A stretch of DNA of 64,000 nt from Ornithinibacillus caprae (GCF_009728145.1 NZ_WOCA01000002.1:124001-188000), one strand, 5' to 3'. Shown: positions 26,294 through 35,711, counted from the stretch's first letter. Notes: generated by a model not told the origin, from the letters alone. Numbers and translations are program-made.

Positions 26294-27394
26294 ATGTCAG
26301 ATTTATATATCCGCACAAAGGATTGGATTGAAAAAAATACCCCGGAGTCAGATATACAAAATGTTTATAAGGAGTTTTATACAAATGAAACTATAAAATA
26401 TACTCAACCAAAAGGGGATCCACCACAATGGGTTGATTGGGTAAATCCACTATTGTTCGAAAAAAATTATAAGTTTAGTGAATCTTATGTTTCTAAGATA
26501 GAAAATGGAAGTGTATGGATGTGTAATAATGGGGAAGGTATAGTTTATGCATTGACACCTGATCGCAAGTGTTTGCAAGATATGGTTTTTCATTTATATT
26601 GGCCATTTTTTAAAAAGCAGGCAGTTAAGAAAATCCCTTCTGCATTATACTATAATGGAAATTTAGGGGTTCTAGCCTGGGCAGGGCATACCAATTATTG
26701 GCATTGGTTACATGATACGTTGGGACGTTTTCATTTACTTCAACTCAGCGGTTTTAGGATCGATAAATATGTTCTTCCGCCTTTGACATTGCCTTTCCAG
26801 CGGGAAACGGTTAAAATGCTTGGCATCCCTGAAGAAAAAATTTTGCAACTTACTCCAGGAAAGCACCTACAGGCTAAAAATTTGATATTGCCTTCCGTTC
26901 CGTTTAACACTGGGACATGTGTGAAGTGGACAGTTGAATTTCTTAGGGACTCATTTCTTAAATCAAAATCCCATACAAGCTCATTAAATTTTGAACGTAT
27001 CTATATCAGCCGGGAAGATGCCTCGTGGAGAAAGGTTTCCAATGAACCTAAACTCATGACAGTTTTAAACAAAAAAGGATTCAGAAAAGTTACTTTGAGC
27101 TCCTTAACCGTACAGGAACAAATTGATATTTTTTCTTCAGCCAAAGTTATCATAAGTTCGAATGGTGCCGGTCTTGCAAATATTATGTTCTGTCAGCCGG
27201 GAACGAAAATCATTCAGTTATTTACTTCAACATCAGACGAATTCATAAAAATTGGGCAGTATTTAGGTTTGGATTATCGTTTTTTGAAGTGCAGGATTGC
27301 GAATCCCGCATCCAAAGCACATGAAGTCCTACAAAACATTGTGGTTGATGTGAAAAAATTATCAAGGATTCTGGAAGATGAGGGGATAAATTAG
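26294..27394 (+). CDS. GT61-family (DUF563) glycosyltransferase
   Basis: 366 residues; ATG after GGAAAGGAG. The conserved GT61 parts are clear: NYWHWLHDTLGRFHLL (the HW..D/E segment), RIYISREDASWRKVSNE (the R..SR.. segment), and the C-terminal SSNGAGLANIMFCQPG. The family transfers sugars such as xylose or GlcNAc in eukaryotes; bacterial members occur in capsule and spore-surface loci. No signal peptide; cytosolic. It is divergent from capF and probably shares its control. Confidence 0.88.
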   Translation: MSDLYIRTKDWIEKNTPESDIQNVYKEFYTNETIKYTQPKGDPPQWVDWVNPLLFEKNYKFSESYVSKIENGSVWMCNNGEGIVYALTPDRKCLQDMVFHLYWPFFKKQAVKKIPSALYYNGNLGVLAWAGHTNYWHWLHDTLGRFHLLQLSGFRIDKYVLPPLTLPFQRETVKMLGIPEEKILQLTPGKHLQAKNLILPSVPFNTGTCVKWTVEFLRDSFLKSKSHTSSLNFERIYISREDASWRKVSNEPKLMTVLNKKGFRKVTLSSLTVQEQIDIFSSAKVIISSNGAGLANIMFCQPGTKIIQLFTSTSDEFIKIGQYLGLDYRFLKCRIANPASKAHEVLQNIVVDVKKLSRILEDEGIN

Positions 27395-27749
27395 TTATTA
27401 GAAGTCTACTTTTGCATGAACAATTAAGTAGTCCCTGATAAAATTAGGTAAGGAGTCAAATTAAAGCTACAGTTGACTTTTGATTAATTTATCGAGGAAG
27501 GGATTTAGGTACACTGCATGTGCTGATGAAACCCCATAGGCTCTTTTTACCGCTTATGATGAAGCGCCTCCATTAATAGGACACGAGCAAGGTCAAAGTT
27601 AGACATGGAGGAGGGTTTATTGATTACTTTTATTAAAGAGTAGGGGCATTACTATTTCCCCTTCGTTATTTGTTCCAAAACAAGTCAACATTATATCAAC
27701 AGTAAAAAAACCTTAGCAATCAATGGATGAAAAACATCCATTGTGCTAT
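27395..27749. other. intergenic region between GT61 and GT2 genes
   Basis: Convergent gap of 355 bases. It contains the GT2 terminator at 27703-27743 and no credible reading frame. A 12-codon frame MEEGLLITFIKE near 27606 has no start signal. Confidence 0.5.
27703..27743 (-). terminator. terminator of the GT2 gene
   Basis: CAATGGATG and CATCCATTG form a hairpin with a 5-base loop; on the minus strand a GGTTTTTTTA run follows about 13 bases later. Confidence 0.55.
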
Positions 27750-29033
27750 TTAATTTGAATTGAATGTTTTTATAAAATCATTCCACTTCGAGTCGTTATA
27801 TTTCGTGATGCTTTCCATATGTTCCCGGACATTATAAACAGTAAAGTCATGATAACGAAACTGAGAGGTCTTTATTAACCTGAATAACACACTTACGTCT
27901 TCATAAAGCCTTCCATTTTCAAACTCGATTACCGGAAATCCCCCTTCTTCCTTTAAAGTTGAGGTTCGGTATACTCTTGGTCCAAGTGGAAAACGATAAG
28001 TTAGTAATTGAGTCACCCCATTGATGGGGATTCCTTTGGCAACCCCTTTAAAGAGCACATCCCCATCTAATTGCTTCCACTTTCTGAGATTTCCATACAA
28101 AACGGAAAAATCCTTAGGAAGGTATGCCAAGTAATTTTTAATAATGGAAACAGCATCAGGATCAAGCCAATCATCAGCATCAAGCTCCAGAATAAAGTCA
28201 GACTTCACATGTAATAATAATTCGTTTAAAGCTCTTGCTTTTCCCCCATTCTTTTTTTTAAATACTTTAACCTGTTTCCCGTCATCCCATTGTTGTAGTT
28301 GTGAAAAGGAATTGTCCGTAGATCCATCATCAATGATTAGTACCTGTTCAAATTGTTCACTTTGTAAAAGACAAGAGACAATGGCAGTTTCTACATACTT
28401 CCCCATATTAAAATGTGAGATCATAACAGATACCGTTGGGTATTCCTTTTTGACTTTTTGTAGTTGGTACTTCTGTATAAATTTTTCCTTTTCGATGGTA
28501 TTGGTAAAACTATTTTTCCTTGCTTGCCTTACTAAGTTATCTTTAATTAGTTGACGGGAGTCTCCTACATTTGAAAGCCAAGCTGGAAAAAGGGCCTCTT
28601 TGAAGGGTAGTTGGTGGTTTGACAAGAACTTTTTTCTTTTAAGAAAAGAGGTACAGACTAATAATGGGAAATGGATAACACTGTTCCGATTATGATGCAA
28701 GGTTACTAAAACTATTTTTTTATGGGAAAGCTGTAGGGAATCGGTATTTATAGTTGGAGAAAGGTAGTCCGTACTCTGAAGAAATAATACGTAAGGTGAG
28801 GATAAACAATAAATGGTATCATTCAGTATTTGCCCTGGGCCATTAACCCCACTATCTAAAAATTCAATTTGATCAAACCAATCATAGCCGTGTATCATAT
28901 CTATAGACATTCCTTGTTCCAGGATAACAATAATAGATTTCAACCTAGATTTAATTTTTTTTAAAGAGTTTAAAGCCTTTTGTAGCACGCCCAGATCAGT
29001 ATAGTGAACAAGGATGGCGGTTACATCTTTCAA
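27750..29033 (-). CDS. GT2-family glycosyltransferase with extra N-terminal domain
   Basis: 427 residues from TTG 29033, eight bases after GGAGGG. Residues about 1-200 resemble a degenerate GT2 fold (VTAILVHYTDLGVLQKAL..FLDSGVNGPGQILND) lacking a DxD. Residues about 205-427 are a full GT2 domain: VSVMISHFNMGKYVETAI, IIDDGSTDNSF, NGGKARALNELL and ELDADDWLDPDAV, the last being the metal-binding DxD. It transfers an activated sugar, probably for the same surface glycan as its neighbours. Double-domain GT2 proteins of this sort occur in spore polysaccharide loci (inference). Confidence 0.85.
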   Translation of the reverse strand: MKDVTAILVHYTDLGVLQKALNSLKKIKSRLKSIIVILEQGMSIDMIHGYDWFDQIEFLDSGVNGPGQILNDTIYCLSSPYVLFLQSTDYLSPTINTDSLQLSHKKIVLVTLHHNRNSVIHFPLLVCTSFLKRKKFLSNHQLPFKEALFPAWLSNVGDSRQLIKDNLVRQARKNSFTNTIEKEKFIQKYQLQKVKKEYPTVSVMISHFNMGKYVETAIVSCLLQSEQFEQVLIIDDGSTDNSFSQLQQWDDGKQVKVFKKKNGGKARALNELLLHVKSDFILELDADDWLDPDAVSIIKNYLAYLPKDFSVLYGNLRKWKQLDGDVLFKGVAKGIPINGVTQLLTYRFPLGPRVYRTSTLKEEGGFPVIEFENGRLYEDVSVLFRLIKTSQFRYHDFTVYNVREHMESITKYNDSKWNDFIKTFNSN

Positions 29034-29224
29034 TATTTAGCCCTCCGTTCTTTTAAATACTACCCATATTAATTGGTACAGGGTTTAATAATACATAATT
29101 ATGATTTTGAAAATGATTATATACCTGTCAATTTGCATATTGAAGTAAGGTTATTTAATTTTGACTCTCCACAAAACAAATAACTCAAAGAAAGAGCAAG
29201 ATAAAGATATTCCTTTTACTTAAA

Positions 29225-29264
29225 AAACAAAAGAGAACCCTGCCTTCTAAAATCAGGGTTCTCT
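29225..29264 (-). terminator. terminator of the truncated gene
   Basis: AGAGAACCCTG and CAGGGTTCTCT pair; on the minus strand TTTTGTTTTTTAA follows. Confidence 0.85.
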
Positions 29265-29276
29265 ATTTAATTGGCT

Positions 29277-29507
29277 TCATCCTTCTGTGATGTTCTTATT
29301 AGTTGTATTATTGTTTAAAGTTGTTAAGACTCCAACTAGTGGTGTTAATATTGTAGTGGCATTTGGCATGTTAATGGTTGCTGGTGTACCAACTGGATCA
29401 CAATCTTCAGGATCAAAATCGTAGAATTTGCCGTTTCTCTCAATTCCTTGACGAGGTGAGTGCGCAGAATGGCTTTGAACAGATGGAAGTTTATAAGTAT
29501 TGATCCC
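29277..29507 (-). pseudogene. 3' part of a gene cut off by an IS3-type element
   Basis: The minus-strand frame reads INTYKLPSVQSHSAHSPRQG, then GKFYDFDPEDCDPVGTPA and INMPNATTILTPLVGVL, ending NNNTTNKNITEG-stop. It is followed by a proper terminator but has no start: the upstream side runs into the IS3-type element. The Asn/Thr-rich end and the neighbourhood suggest a spore surface protein (inference). Family not recognised. Confidence 0.5.
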
Positions 29508-29617
29508 ACACCTGTAGCAACCCCTCAGGAGTAAGAACCTTAGAATCTGGCGGACCCACCTTTGGAAACAACCTCCGAAAGTTAGAGCTAATAAATCTAA
29601 CTTTCGGGATGTTTTTT

Positions 29618-29788
29618 ATGGCAAAATATAGTGAAGAGTTTAAAATGAAGTTTGTCGCCGAGTATTTAGGTGGAAACATGGCAAAAAATTTAATATGGGT
29701 AGCCAAACACCTATACGTGATTGGGTAAAATCGTATGAGTCTCAAGGAATGAATGGGTTAAAACGAAGAAAAAGGAAGAAAAGAAGTT
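29618..29788 (+). pseudogene. IS3-type orfA remnant
   Basis: Starts MAKYSEEFKMKFVAEYLGG, then a deletion and frame change give KKFNMGSQTPIRDWVKSYES and QGMNGLKRRKRKKRS-stop. The helix-turn-helix is shortened by roughly ten residues. Confidence 0.7.
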
Positions 29789-29789
29789 A

Positions 29790-30731
29790 ACTCGTGAAGA
29801 AGAGTTGGAACGCGAGAATGAACTACTAAGGCTAGAAAATGCATACCTAAAAAAGCTGAAAGCTTATCCGAATGCGTTCCACGGAAAGCACAAGCAAATG
29901 TGGCATTCGAACTCAAAGAAGAAGGATCCGATTAATAGATATTCTCGTTGTAGTATGCATTCCTGAAGCAACCTATCACTATCATGTGAAAAACTTTGAA
30001 ATAGAAGATCCGAACACAGAACTAAAAGCACTCATTACACACTTATTTAAGAAGTTTCATGAACGTTACGGTTATAAACGTATCACGAAAGAATTAAAGA
30101 AATTAGGACATCTTATCCATCATAAAAAAGTGTACCGAATCATGCGAGAACTAGGGTTAAAATGTGTGAAATTTATGAGGAAATCTCGCAAATACAATTT
30201 TTATAAGGGGAACGTTGGAAAAGTAGCGAAAAACCGATTATCCTGCCGTTTTAACACACCTATTCCTCTTCAAAAGCTAGTTACTGACAATACAGAATTC
30301 AAGTGTCTAGGTGAAGAGAAGTTATATTTAAATCAGATTCTTGACCTTTATAATGGAGAAATTGTTTCTTATGGTATCAAGAAAACGTTAGATCTTGTCA
30401 TGGAACCTTTAAAAGAAGCGATAGAGTTGATAGAGAATCGTGCAATCTATCGCACTACCACCCATTCCAATGGGTGAGGACATTAAAAGAAAATAAAATA
30501 TTCCAAAACATGTCACGAAAAGCAACCTGCGCAGACAATGCTTCGATGGAGAATTTCTTTGGTATTTTAAAGCAAGAAATGTATTATGGGGAAGAATTAG
30601 TAATCTATGAAGAATTAAAAAGACGGATTGAAGAATATGTCTACTGGTACAACCATGAACGATCAAAAGAAAAATTGGCTAGATTAAGTCCAGTAGAATA
30701 TAGAACTCAACCCAACCAATCAGCTGCATAA
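29790..30731 (+). pseudogene. IS3-type orfB transposase, inactivated
   Basis: The integrase-core transposase is readable: FHERYGYKRITKELKKLG, then LVTDNTEFKC with the first catalytic Asp, and after 30474 RKATCADNASMENFFGILK with the catalytic Glu. Between them the segment that normally reads HSDQGWQYQ is shortened to HSNG with a frame change at about 30470, so the second catalytic Asp is lost. The start region also has a frame change. Confidence 0.75.
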
Positions 30732-30852
30732 TAAAACTCTAACTTTTAGGGGTAACCTCCTTTCCCCCCCCTATTATATCAACCTATTTTTCTAGATTAA
30801 TTATTCATATTCAAAAAAATAGACTAATGAACAGGCTTAAATTATAAACTTA

Positions 30853-30861
30853 CATATCATA
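30853..30861 (+). promoter_or_regulatory. sigma-K/E type -10 box of the cotZ-like gene
   Basis: CATATCATA matches CATAnnnTA exactly and lies 36 bases before the start codon. An ACA-containing -35 candidate (AACA at 30829-30832) is about 20 bases upstream, longer than usual. Confidence 0.45.
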
Positions 30862-30896
30862 ATAGGGAAAATAATTTCTCAGAAAGGAGATGTACA

Positions 30897-31487
30897 ATGG
30901 CTAAATGTAGAAATAACGGAAAGCTAAATAACGTAAAACTAAATAACGCAAAAGAGAGTACCATTGAAGATGACTGTGTATGTGGGGTAGTGAGAAGTAT
31001 TATTGAAGCACAAGATGCTATTATGGATGACGACTGCACAACCAGCTGTAACACGTCAATTCGGCAACTTTTGGCTCAAGGTTCAGGTAATGGACCAACT
31101 AACACCACCATACCAATTGTGCTTTATTGTGAAGGAACATGTAAGCCGTTTTTCGGCAGTGGTATCTTTCAGGGTATTACAGGAGACGGGGATAACTTCT
31201 TCGGGTGCGTCCAATCTCCGATTTTCAGGGCTAAAAACTTTGTAAAAGATAGCAAGTGCTGTGTAAAACTAGAACTATTATTACCAGTTGACGAGGAGGG
31301 AGATATCCAAGTCTGCGACGACCATGATGTTTGTTCTTATTTTCCATCGGATTGTGTGATTACAGATTTCCAGGCAACTGGTATCTGTATAACTGTGGAC
31401 TTGAAGCACTTTATGGGAGTAACTTGTTTGGATCCTGTTACTCCTATCCCTGCACACGAAGCTCTTTCGCCTACCGGGTATAGATAA
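30897..31487 (+). CDS. cotZ: spore coat protein of the CotZ/CotY family
   Basis: 196 residues; ATG after AGAAAGGAG. It has 15 Cys, spread as in CotY/CotZ: DDCVCGVVRSIIEAQDA near residue 26, CTTSCNTSIRQLL near 47, FFGCVQSPIFRAKNF, and the end SKCCVKLELLLPV.. FQATGICITVDLKHFMGVTC. CotY/CotZ self-assemble through disulfides into the crust (outermost coat) or exosporium base layer. Produced in the mother cell. It stands just after the IS3 relic, with its own promoter and two hairpins after it. Confidence 0.93.
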   Translation: MAKCRNNGKLNNVKLNNAKESTIEDDCVCGVVRSIIEAQDAIMDDDCTTSCNTSIRQLLAQGSGNGPTNTTIPIVLYCEGTCKPFFGSGIFQGITGDGDNFFGCVQSPIFRAKNFVKDSKCCVKLELLLPVDEEGDIQVCDDHDVCSYFPSDCVITDFQATGICITVDLKHFMGVTCLDPVTPIPAHEALSPTGYR

Positions 31488-31630
31488 TAGAACCAAACTT
31501 TTAGGAAGAAGTTGCTAATAATATGTGCTAATATATTAGGGTAGATAAACAAGAATAAATAATAAGTTAGCATATTTTAGTAGTGTAGGGGAAAGAGATT
31601 CCACAACTCATATTCTCCCTTTTTATATAA

Positions 31631-31696
31631 GGAGCCATTTTGTTGGCTCCTCAGCTTGTAGAGAAAGTAGGTGTTTTTTCTCTACAAGCTTTTTTA
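31631..31696 (+). terminator. double terminator after cotZ
   Basis: GGAGCCA/TGGCTCC hairpin at 31631-31650, then AGCTTGTAGAGAAA pairing with TTTCTCTACAAGCT (31653-31690) followed by a T-run. Confidence 0.8.
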
Positions 31697-31755
31697 ATTC
31701 TGTCATAACTATTTCATTAAGTAAGAAATTTTATTGAAAATAAACTCCCACACAC

Positions 31756-32226
31756 CTAGCCTAGCTTTGCTAGGTGTGTGGCAATCTTCTTCATGTTCTG
31801 GCACGCTGCTGTGAGTAGTACTTACTCACTCGCATTGTGCAATCCCCTTAACCTGCAGTAGCGAAGCCCATGTAGTTCTTTCGAATCTGCGAAGCTCCGC
31901 TCAACTTTCTCTTTTCTATATTTATAAAGCATTTTTCCAGATTGTGATAACCTATTCAATCTAACTTTTTCCTTGAATTCTTCCCAAAGATGCCAAGTTA
32001 TTACTTTTTGATGATTCTTCGATCTTGTACATGGGTCTAATAATGGGCAACTTGCACACAATTTGGGATCTGATTTATATTCCCTGTATCCATCTCTACT
32101 GGTAGTAGAATAGGTTAAATTTTGTCCATTCGGACAAATGTAAATGTCTTTTTCCTTATCATATTTAAACTTCCACTTTGGAAATAGACCTTTTGTTGGA
32201 TGGTATCTACGATGGGCAATTACTCC
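31756..32226 (-). pseudogene. C-terminal relic of an IS1182-family transposase
   Basis: The frame from about 32226 reads GVIAHRRYHPTKGLFPKWKF, then DPKLCASCPLLDPCTRSKNH (the IS1182 Cys motif), KEKVRLNRLSQSGK and RSFADSKELHGLRYCRLRGL, the typical C-terminus. A TAA stop replaces a codon after LHNASE, and the sense frame continues as VLLTAACQNMKKIATHLAKLG. The catalytic N-terminal half is missing. A strong palindrome at 31748-31782 overlaps the 3' end. Confidence 0.8.
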
Positions 32227-32235
32227 AAAATAATT

Positions 32236-32933
32236 ATTAGTACCACTTTAAACTATTAGGATAATAAAGAACAGGCTGTCGAAAAAACCTACTTTCATGA
32301 AAGCTATGTTAAACAACTCTAAGCTATTTGAAAAATACGAATATATGCTCTTGGGTAAAGTGTCTTAGTTGAGGGTTAACAAGTAAATACAAAAATGTGT
32401 TCAATAAAAGTAGAGGTTTATAATGAATCAAACTAAAAGTGAAGTGAAAAATAATACTCTTTAATACAGGTGGTGTATTTTTGATACTGTAAAAGGAGTG
32501 ACAAAATTAGATGTTTATTGACGAAAAGAGGATATGCTCCCTTCATCCTACTAACCTCACTTATATTTACTTCCTTAGTCTGATTCCACTCGATCTATCA
32601 TGCAGAAGTCCTTATTTCTTTTAGTCCTTTTGACGAATATCTTAAGGTTCAAATCCATGTTATTCTATCCATAGACAACTAGATTCGTATAATTCTAACT
32701 ATTCAGTTATAGGGGGGTGGCATTTAAAGTAAAATCTCATTTCCAGCGCTTCTGTTTGAAATGAATGCACTAGATTTTAATATTAATAAAATTATAGTTA
32801 ATAGAAAATATTGCAGTATTTATTTGTACGGTATCTAACAGGACAAGCGTTGGAGAAATAAAGAAAAGGGAGTTTTGTATTAATTAGTCTTCCAGAGTGT
32901 AACAACAAATCTTAAATTTAGGAGGTTTGTAAG
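32236..32933. other. gene-poor region with decayed frames
   Basis: No intact gene. A frame at 32301-32369 reads MLNNSKLFEKYEYMLLG and stops after about 23 codons. At 32512-32682 a frame LTKRGYAPFILLTSLIFTSLV-stop-FHSIYHAEVLISFSPF.. looks like a small secreted or pilin-like protein broken by one TGA; AAGGAG precedes it. The last 40 bases hold the site for the next gene. Confidence 0.35.
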
Positions 32934-33662
32934 TTGAAAAAGACTATTAAAAAGTTGATTACTATTGTTGGTTTTACTTTACTATTTACATTTGCCCTGT
33001 CCATTATAAGTACAGATGAAGCATCTGCCTATAATTGGACTCGTACTTTACAAGAAGGTTCTAGTGGTTCGGATGTTCAAGAATTACAAATAAGAGTAGC
33101 TGGTTGGGCTGCTGATTCCCCTTCGCAAACGTATGTTGCTGTTGATGGTCAGTTTGGGCCTGGGACAAGAGCGGCGGTAATGCGTTTTCAAAGAGCATAT
33201 GGATTAGCGGTTGATGGAATTGTTGGCCCTGTAACACAAGCAAAATTAAATGAGTTAGAACGTTCAAATGGAACGAAGCATTTTAGTTATACAGAATTTT
33301 ATTCAAAGGATGGTAGTGGCTTTAGTGGTGGAAATGTTTCATCAACGACGGTTAGAGAAAATGTTCGGAGAATGATGTATAAGCTAGAAGCAGTTCGCGT
33401 GAAAATAGGAAACAAACCAATTACAATCAACTCTGGCTTCCGAAGTGTTTCCCACAATAATAGTATCCCTGATGCTTCACCGAATAGCCAACACACATAC
33501 GGAATTGCAGCAGACATTAAGTCTTCTGGTGCTTCCATAACAACTATCAGAACTGCTGCCAAATCCTCAGGTTTTAGTGGTGTTTATAATGGAAGTTCTT
33601 ATACCCACGTAGATAGTAGAATAGAATATCCATACGGGGCTCAATATTGGTATTGGCCGTAA
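32934..33662 (+). CDS. secreted D-Ala-D-Ala carboxypeptidase-like enzyme (M15) with peptidoglycan-binding domain
   Basis: 242 residues from TTG 32934, eight bases after GGAGG. Signal peptide about 1-32 (KKLITIVGFTLLFTFALS.., ASA/Y). A peptidoglycan-binding domain (about 36-105: SSGSDVQELQIRV, FGPGTRAAVMRFQ, VDGIVGPVTQAKL) is followed by an M15A domain: SGFRSVSHNN, SQHTYGIAADIK (zinc His and Asp) and YTHVDSR (zinc His). It resembles the zinc DD-carboxypeptidase of Streptomyces albus G. It should cut D-Ala-D-Ala or cross-links in the wall. Monocistronic, with a terminator at 33776. Confidence 0.9.
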   Translation: MKKTIKKLITIVGFTLLFTFALSIISTDEASAYNWTRTLQEGSSGSDVQELQIRVAGWAADSPSQTYVAVDGQFGPGTRAAVMRFQRAYGLAVDGIVGPVTQAKLNELERSNGTKHFSYTEFYSKDGSGFSGGNVSSTTVRENVRRMMYKLEAVRVKIGNKPITINSGFRSVSHNNSIPDASPNSQHTYGIAADIKSSGASITTIRTAAKSSGFSGVYNGSSYTHVDSRIEYPYGAQYWYWP

Positions 33663-33775
33663 TCAAACTAGATTTTTTGTGGTGTTTGGTAGAGCCTGAA
33701 CAAAAACATAGTTAATTGGGAAAGGCATCATTTTCTTAATGGGTTTGGATTTGGAGAAAGTATATATAAAGTAAT

Positions 33776-33805
33776 AAAAGGGGTGCAATCGCATCCCTTT
33801 TCGTT
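33776..33805 (+). terminator. terminator of the M15 peptidase gene
   Basis: AAAAGGGGTGC and GCATCCCTTTT with loop AATC, then TCGTT. Confidence 0.75.
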
Positions 33806-33973
33806 ATGGAAAATAACAATATAATTGCACACTATAGGGTTTTTGTGGAAGCTTTGGATCAGACCTTCTTGCTAGAGAAATCTTATTCTATGTATGTGTA
33901 TGCTGCGCTGTACAGTAGGTCTGTATTACCACAAATCACACCCCTTCTCTTGTATGATGAATATCTACCAAAC

Positions 33974-34026
33974 AAAAAAATCTAAACTGGCTAGTAGGGC
34001 TCGTACCTTGCTTGCACAGTTTAGAT
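33974..34026 (-). terminator. terminator of the DUF5667 gene
   Basis: On the minus strand ATCTAAACTG and CAGTTTAGAT pair at a distance of about 30 bases and are followed by TTTTTTTG. Confidence 0.75.
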
Positions 34027-34052
34027 CTCTATTATTTTAAAGACTATACGGT

Positions 34053-35333
34053 TTATTGTTCGTCATCATCTTCGTCCTGATCATCATCATCGTCATCTTC
34101 GTCTTCATCATCATCGTCGTCATCGTCATCATCATCGTCTTCATCATCTTTATTTTTACGCTCTTTTTCAGCCTTTTTCTTTTCGGCTTTAGCAGCTTTT
34201 TCTGATGCTTTCTTTTGTGCTTCTTCTTGCTTTTTAGCTGCTTCGCGTTTCTTTTCTTCCTGTTTCTTTTGCTGCTCTTCTTGTTTTTTTAACGCTTTAC
34301 TTGCTTTTTCTTCTTGCTTTTTCAGTGCTTCACGTTGCTTCTCTGCAGACTTATTATCAGCTTTGGCTTGCTTTTCTACTACTTTAGCAGAAGAAGCAAG
34401 TGATTTTACTTCGTCATCTTTATCTTCGTCTTTATCTTCATCTTCATTGTTCTCATCTGTAATATCTTCATCTGTTTCTTCATTGATTTCTTCTATTTCT
34501 TCGTCTAGTTCAGCTTCTAGTTCCTCTAGTTCTTCTTGATATTCTTCTTCATCTAAATTTCCAGAAGCAAGTTTTTCTTCTAGTTTAGCAAGCTTTTTAT
34601 TGAGTTTCTTCTCAAGCTTTGCTTGGGACTTAGCAATATTTTTTTGCAGAGCATCTTTTGCTTTAGGATTTGAAATCTTTTCTATAGCTGCAGTTAACGC
34701 AAGGATATTTGCTGAGAGCTTCTCCTCTAATGCAGCACGGATCGGATCAACAGAAGTAGTATCTTCCTCTACCAAATCCTCCGTTTGTTCTTCACTTTCT
34801 GTTGGAACGGTCTCGGTATCTTCTTCTTGTTCAGAGATTTCTTCATTATCAATAGATGCTTCTTCGTCTACAGATTCATATTTAGCAAGCGCTTCTTCTT
34901 GTTGTTGTAGTGCTGTTTCTAGGGTTTCTTGCGCAAGTTCTTCTTCCCCTTGGGCAAGTAAGGCTTCAGCCTCTTTAATACGTAGTTCTGCAAATTCAGC
35001 CAGTAGTTCAGCTTCTTTTACGTCATCAAATGTTAATGCAAGCTGTACGTTTTCCTTTATTTTTTGAACAAAGTAAAAGAAATCTCCTGGTAGTAAGGAA
35101 GGGATATTTTCTTCTACATCTTCTTCATCTACTTCTTCATCCGTAGATTCTTCAGGTACTTCTTCTACTTCCGATTCCTCGTCAGAAGTTACTTCCTCTG
35201 AAGTTTCAACAACTTCAGTTTGACTATCATCTATATCCTCGTTTTCTTCCGCAAAAACAAAGCTTGTCCCAACGGTTAATGTAAGGATAATAGATAAGAT
35301 ACCAGTAATAAATAGTTTACTAGCTTTTAACAT
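34053..35333 (-). CDS. secreted, very acidic DUF5667-type protein with poly-Asp tail
   Basis: 426 residues from ATG 35333, seven bases after AGGAGG; the longer frame has no site. Signal peptide about 1-28 (ending FVFA/E). An acidic Glu/Ser linker is followed by the DUF5667-like helical part (LPGDFFYFVQKIKENVQLAL, then FAELRIKEAEALLAQGEEEL), a Glu-rich coiled region, a Lys/Glu/Ala-rich helix with repeated KKQEE units, and a tail that is almost only Asp and Glu (about the last 32 residues). No LPXTG motif or second membrane segment, so it is exported and free or held by charge. Cation binding is an inference. Function unknown. Confidence 0.78.
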   Translation of the reverse strand: MLKASKLFITGILSIILTLTVGTSFVFAEENEDIDDSQTEVVETSEEVTSDEESEVEEVPEESTDEEVDEEDVEENIPSLLPGDFFYFVQKIKENVQLALTFDDVKEAELLAEFAELRIKEAEALLAQGEEELAQETLETALQQQEEALAKYESVDEEASIDNEEISEQEEDTETVPTESEEQTEDLVEEDTTSVDPIRAALEEKLSANILALTAAIEKISNPKAKDALQKNIAKSQAKLEKKLNKKLAKLEEKLASGNLDEEEYQEELEELEAELDEEIEEINEETDEDITDENNEDEDKDEDKDDEVKSLASSAKVVEKQAKADNKSAEKQREALKKQEEKASKALKKQEEQQKKQEEKKREAAKKQEEAQKKASEKAAKAEKKKAEKERKNKDDEDDDDDDDDDDDEDEDDDDDDQDEDDDEQ

Positions 35334-35711
35334 AAAAAAACCTCCTAAATCAAATAGATTATTTGAATCAGAAGAATTTTGAATTAACTCTATGAAGTTT
35401 GAGTCATTCTCCATCCTTCAGCGGTTCAGCCACCATAGTAATTTGTTTACCGTAGGCCTGTAACTTTGCGTCTCCGTTTTTCAACTGGATTTGCCTTTTT
35501 CAAATGAGAAACGACTTTATTGTTCAACCGTCTATCATTTAACTACATAATAATACAAACTTTTAAAATTGTATATAGATAAAACTTTCCAAATGGGGTC
35601 GGTGTCACTTGTTGGGGGAAGTAGGGGGGGTATACAGGAAAAACAAAATCGGACTATAAACTAAAATGTGATCGAACGATTTAGTCCAGGTGAGCAGAAT
35701 GGCATTATTTC
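35334..35711. other. intergenic region between the DUF5667 gene and a Doc relic
   Basis: Contains the ribosome binding site and presumed promoter of the DUF5667 gene (minus strand) and one copy of the GTCGGTG..TGTCACTTGT dispersed repeat at 35598-35612. Nothing else is recognised. Confidence 0.4.

Larger units (their letters stand above)
29571..30753 (+). mobile_element. degenerate IS3-family (IS150-like) insertion sequence
   Basis: About 1.18 kb with imperfect terminal inverted repeats: 29571-29587 and 30737-30753 match at 14 of 17 positions (core AAAGTTAGAG). It contains relics of orfA and orfB. Both are broken, so the copy is dead. The 80 bases left of 29571 may also belong to the element's flank; the exact insertion point is unclear. 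Confidence 0.75.

Noticed and set aside
34600-35067. 155-codon Ser-rich plus-strand frame
   Set aside because: It mirrors the Glu/Lys-rich codons of the DUF5667 gene read backwards and has no start signal.
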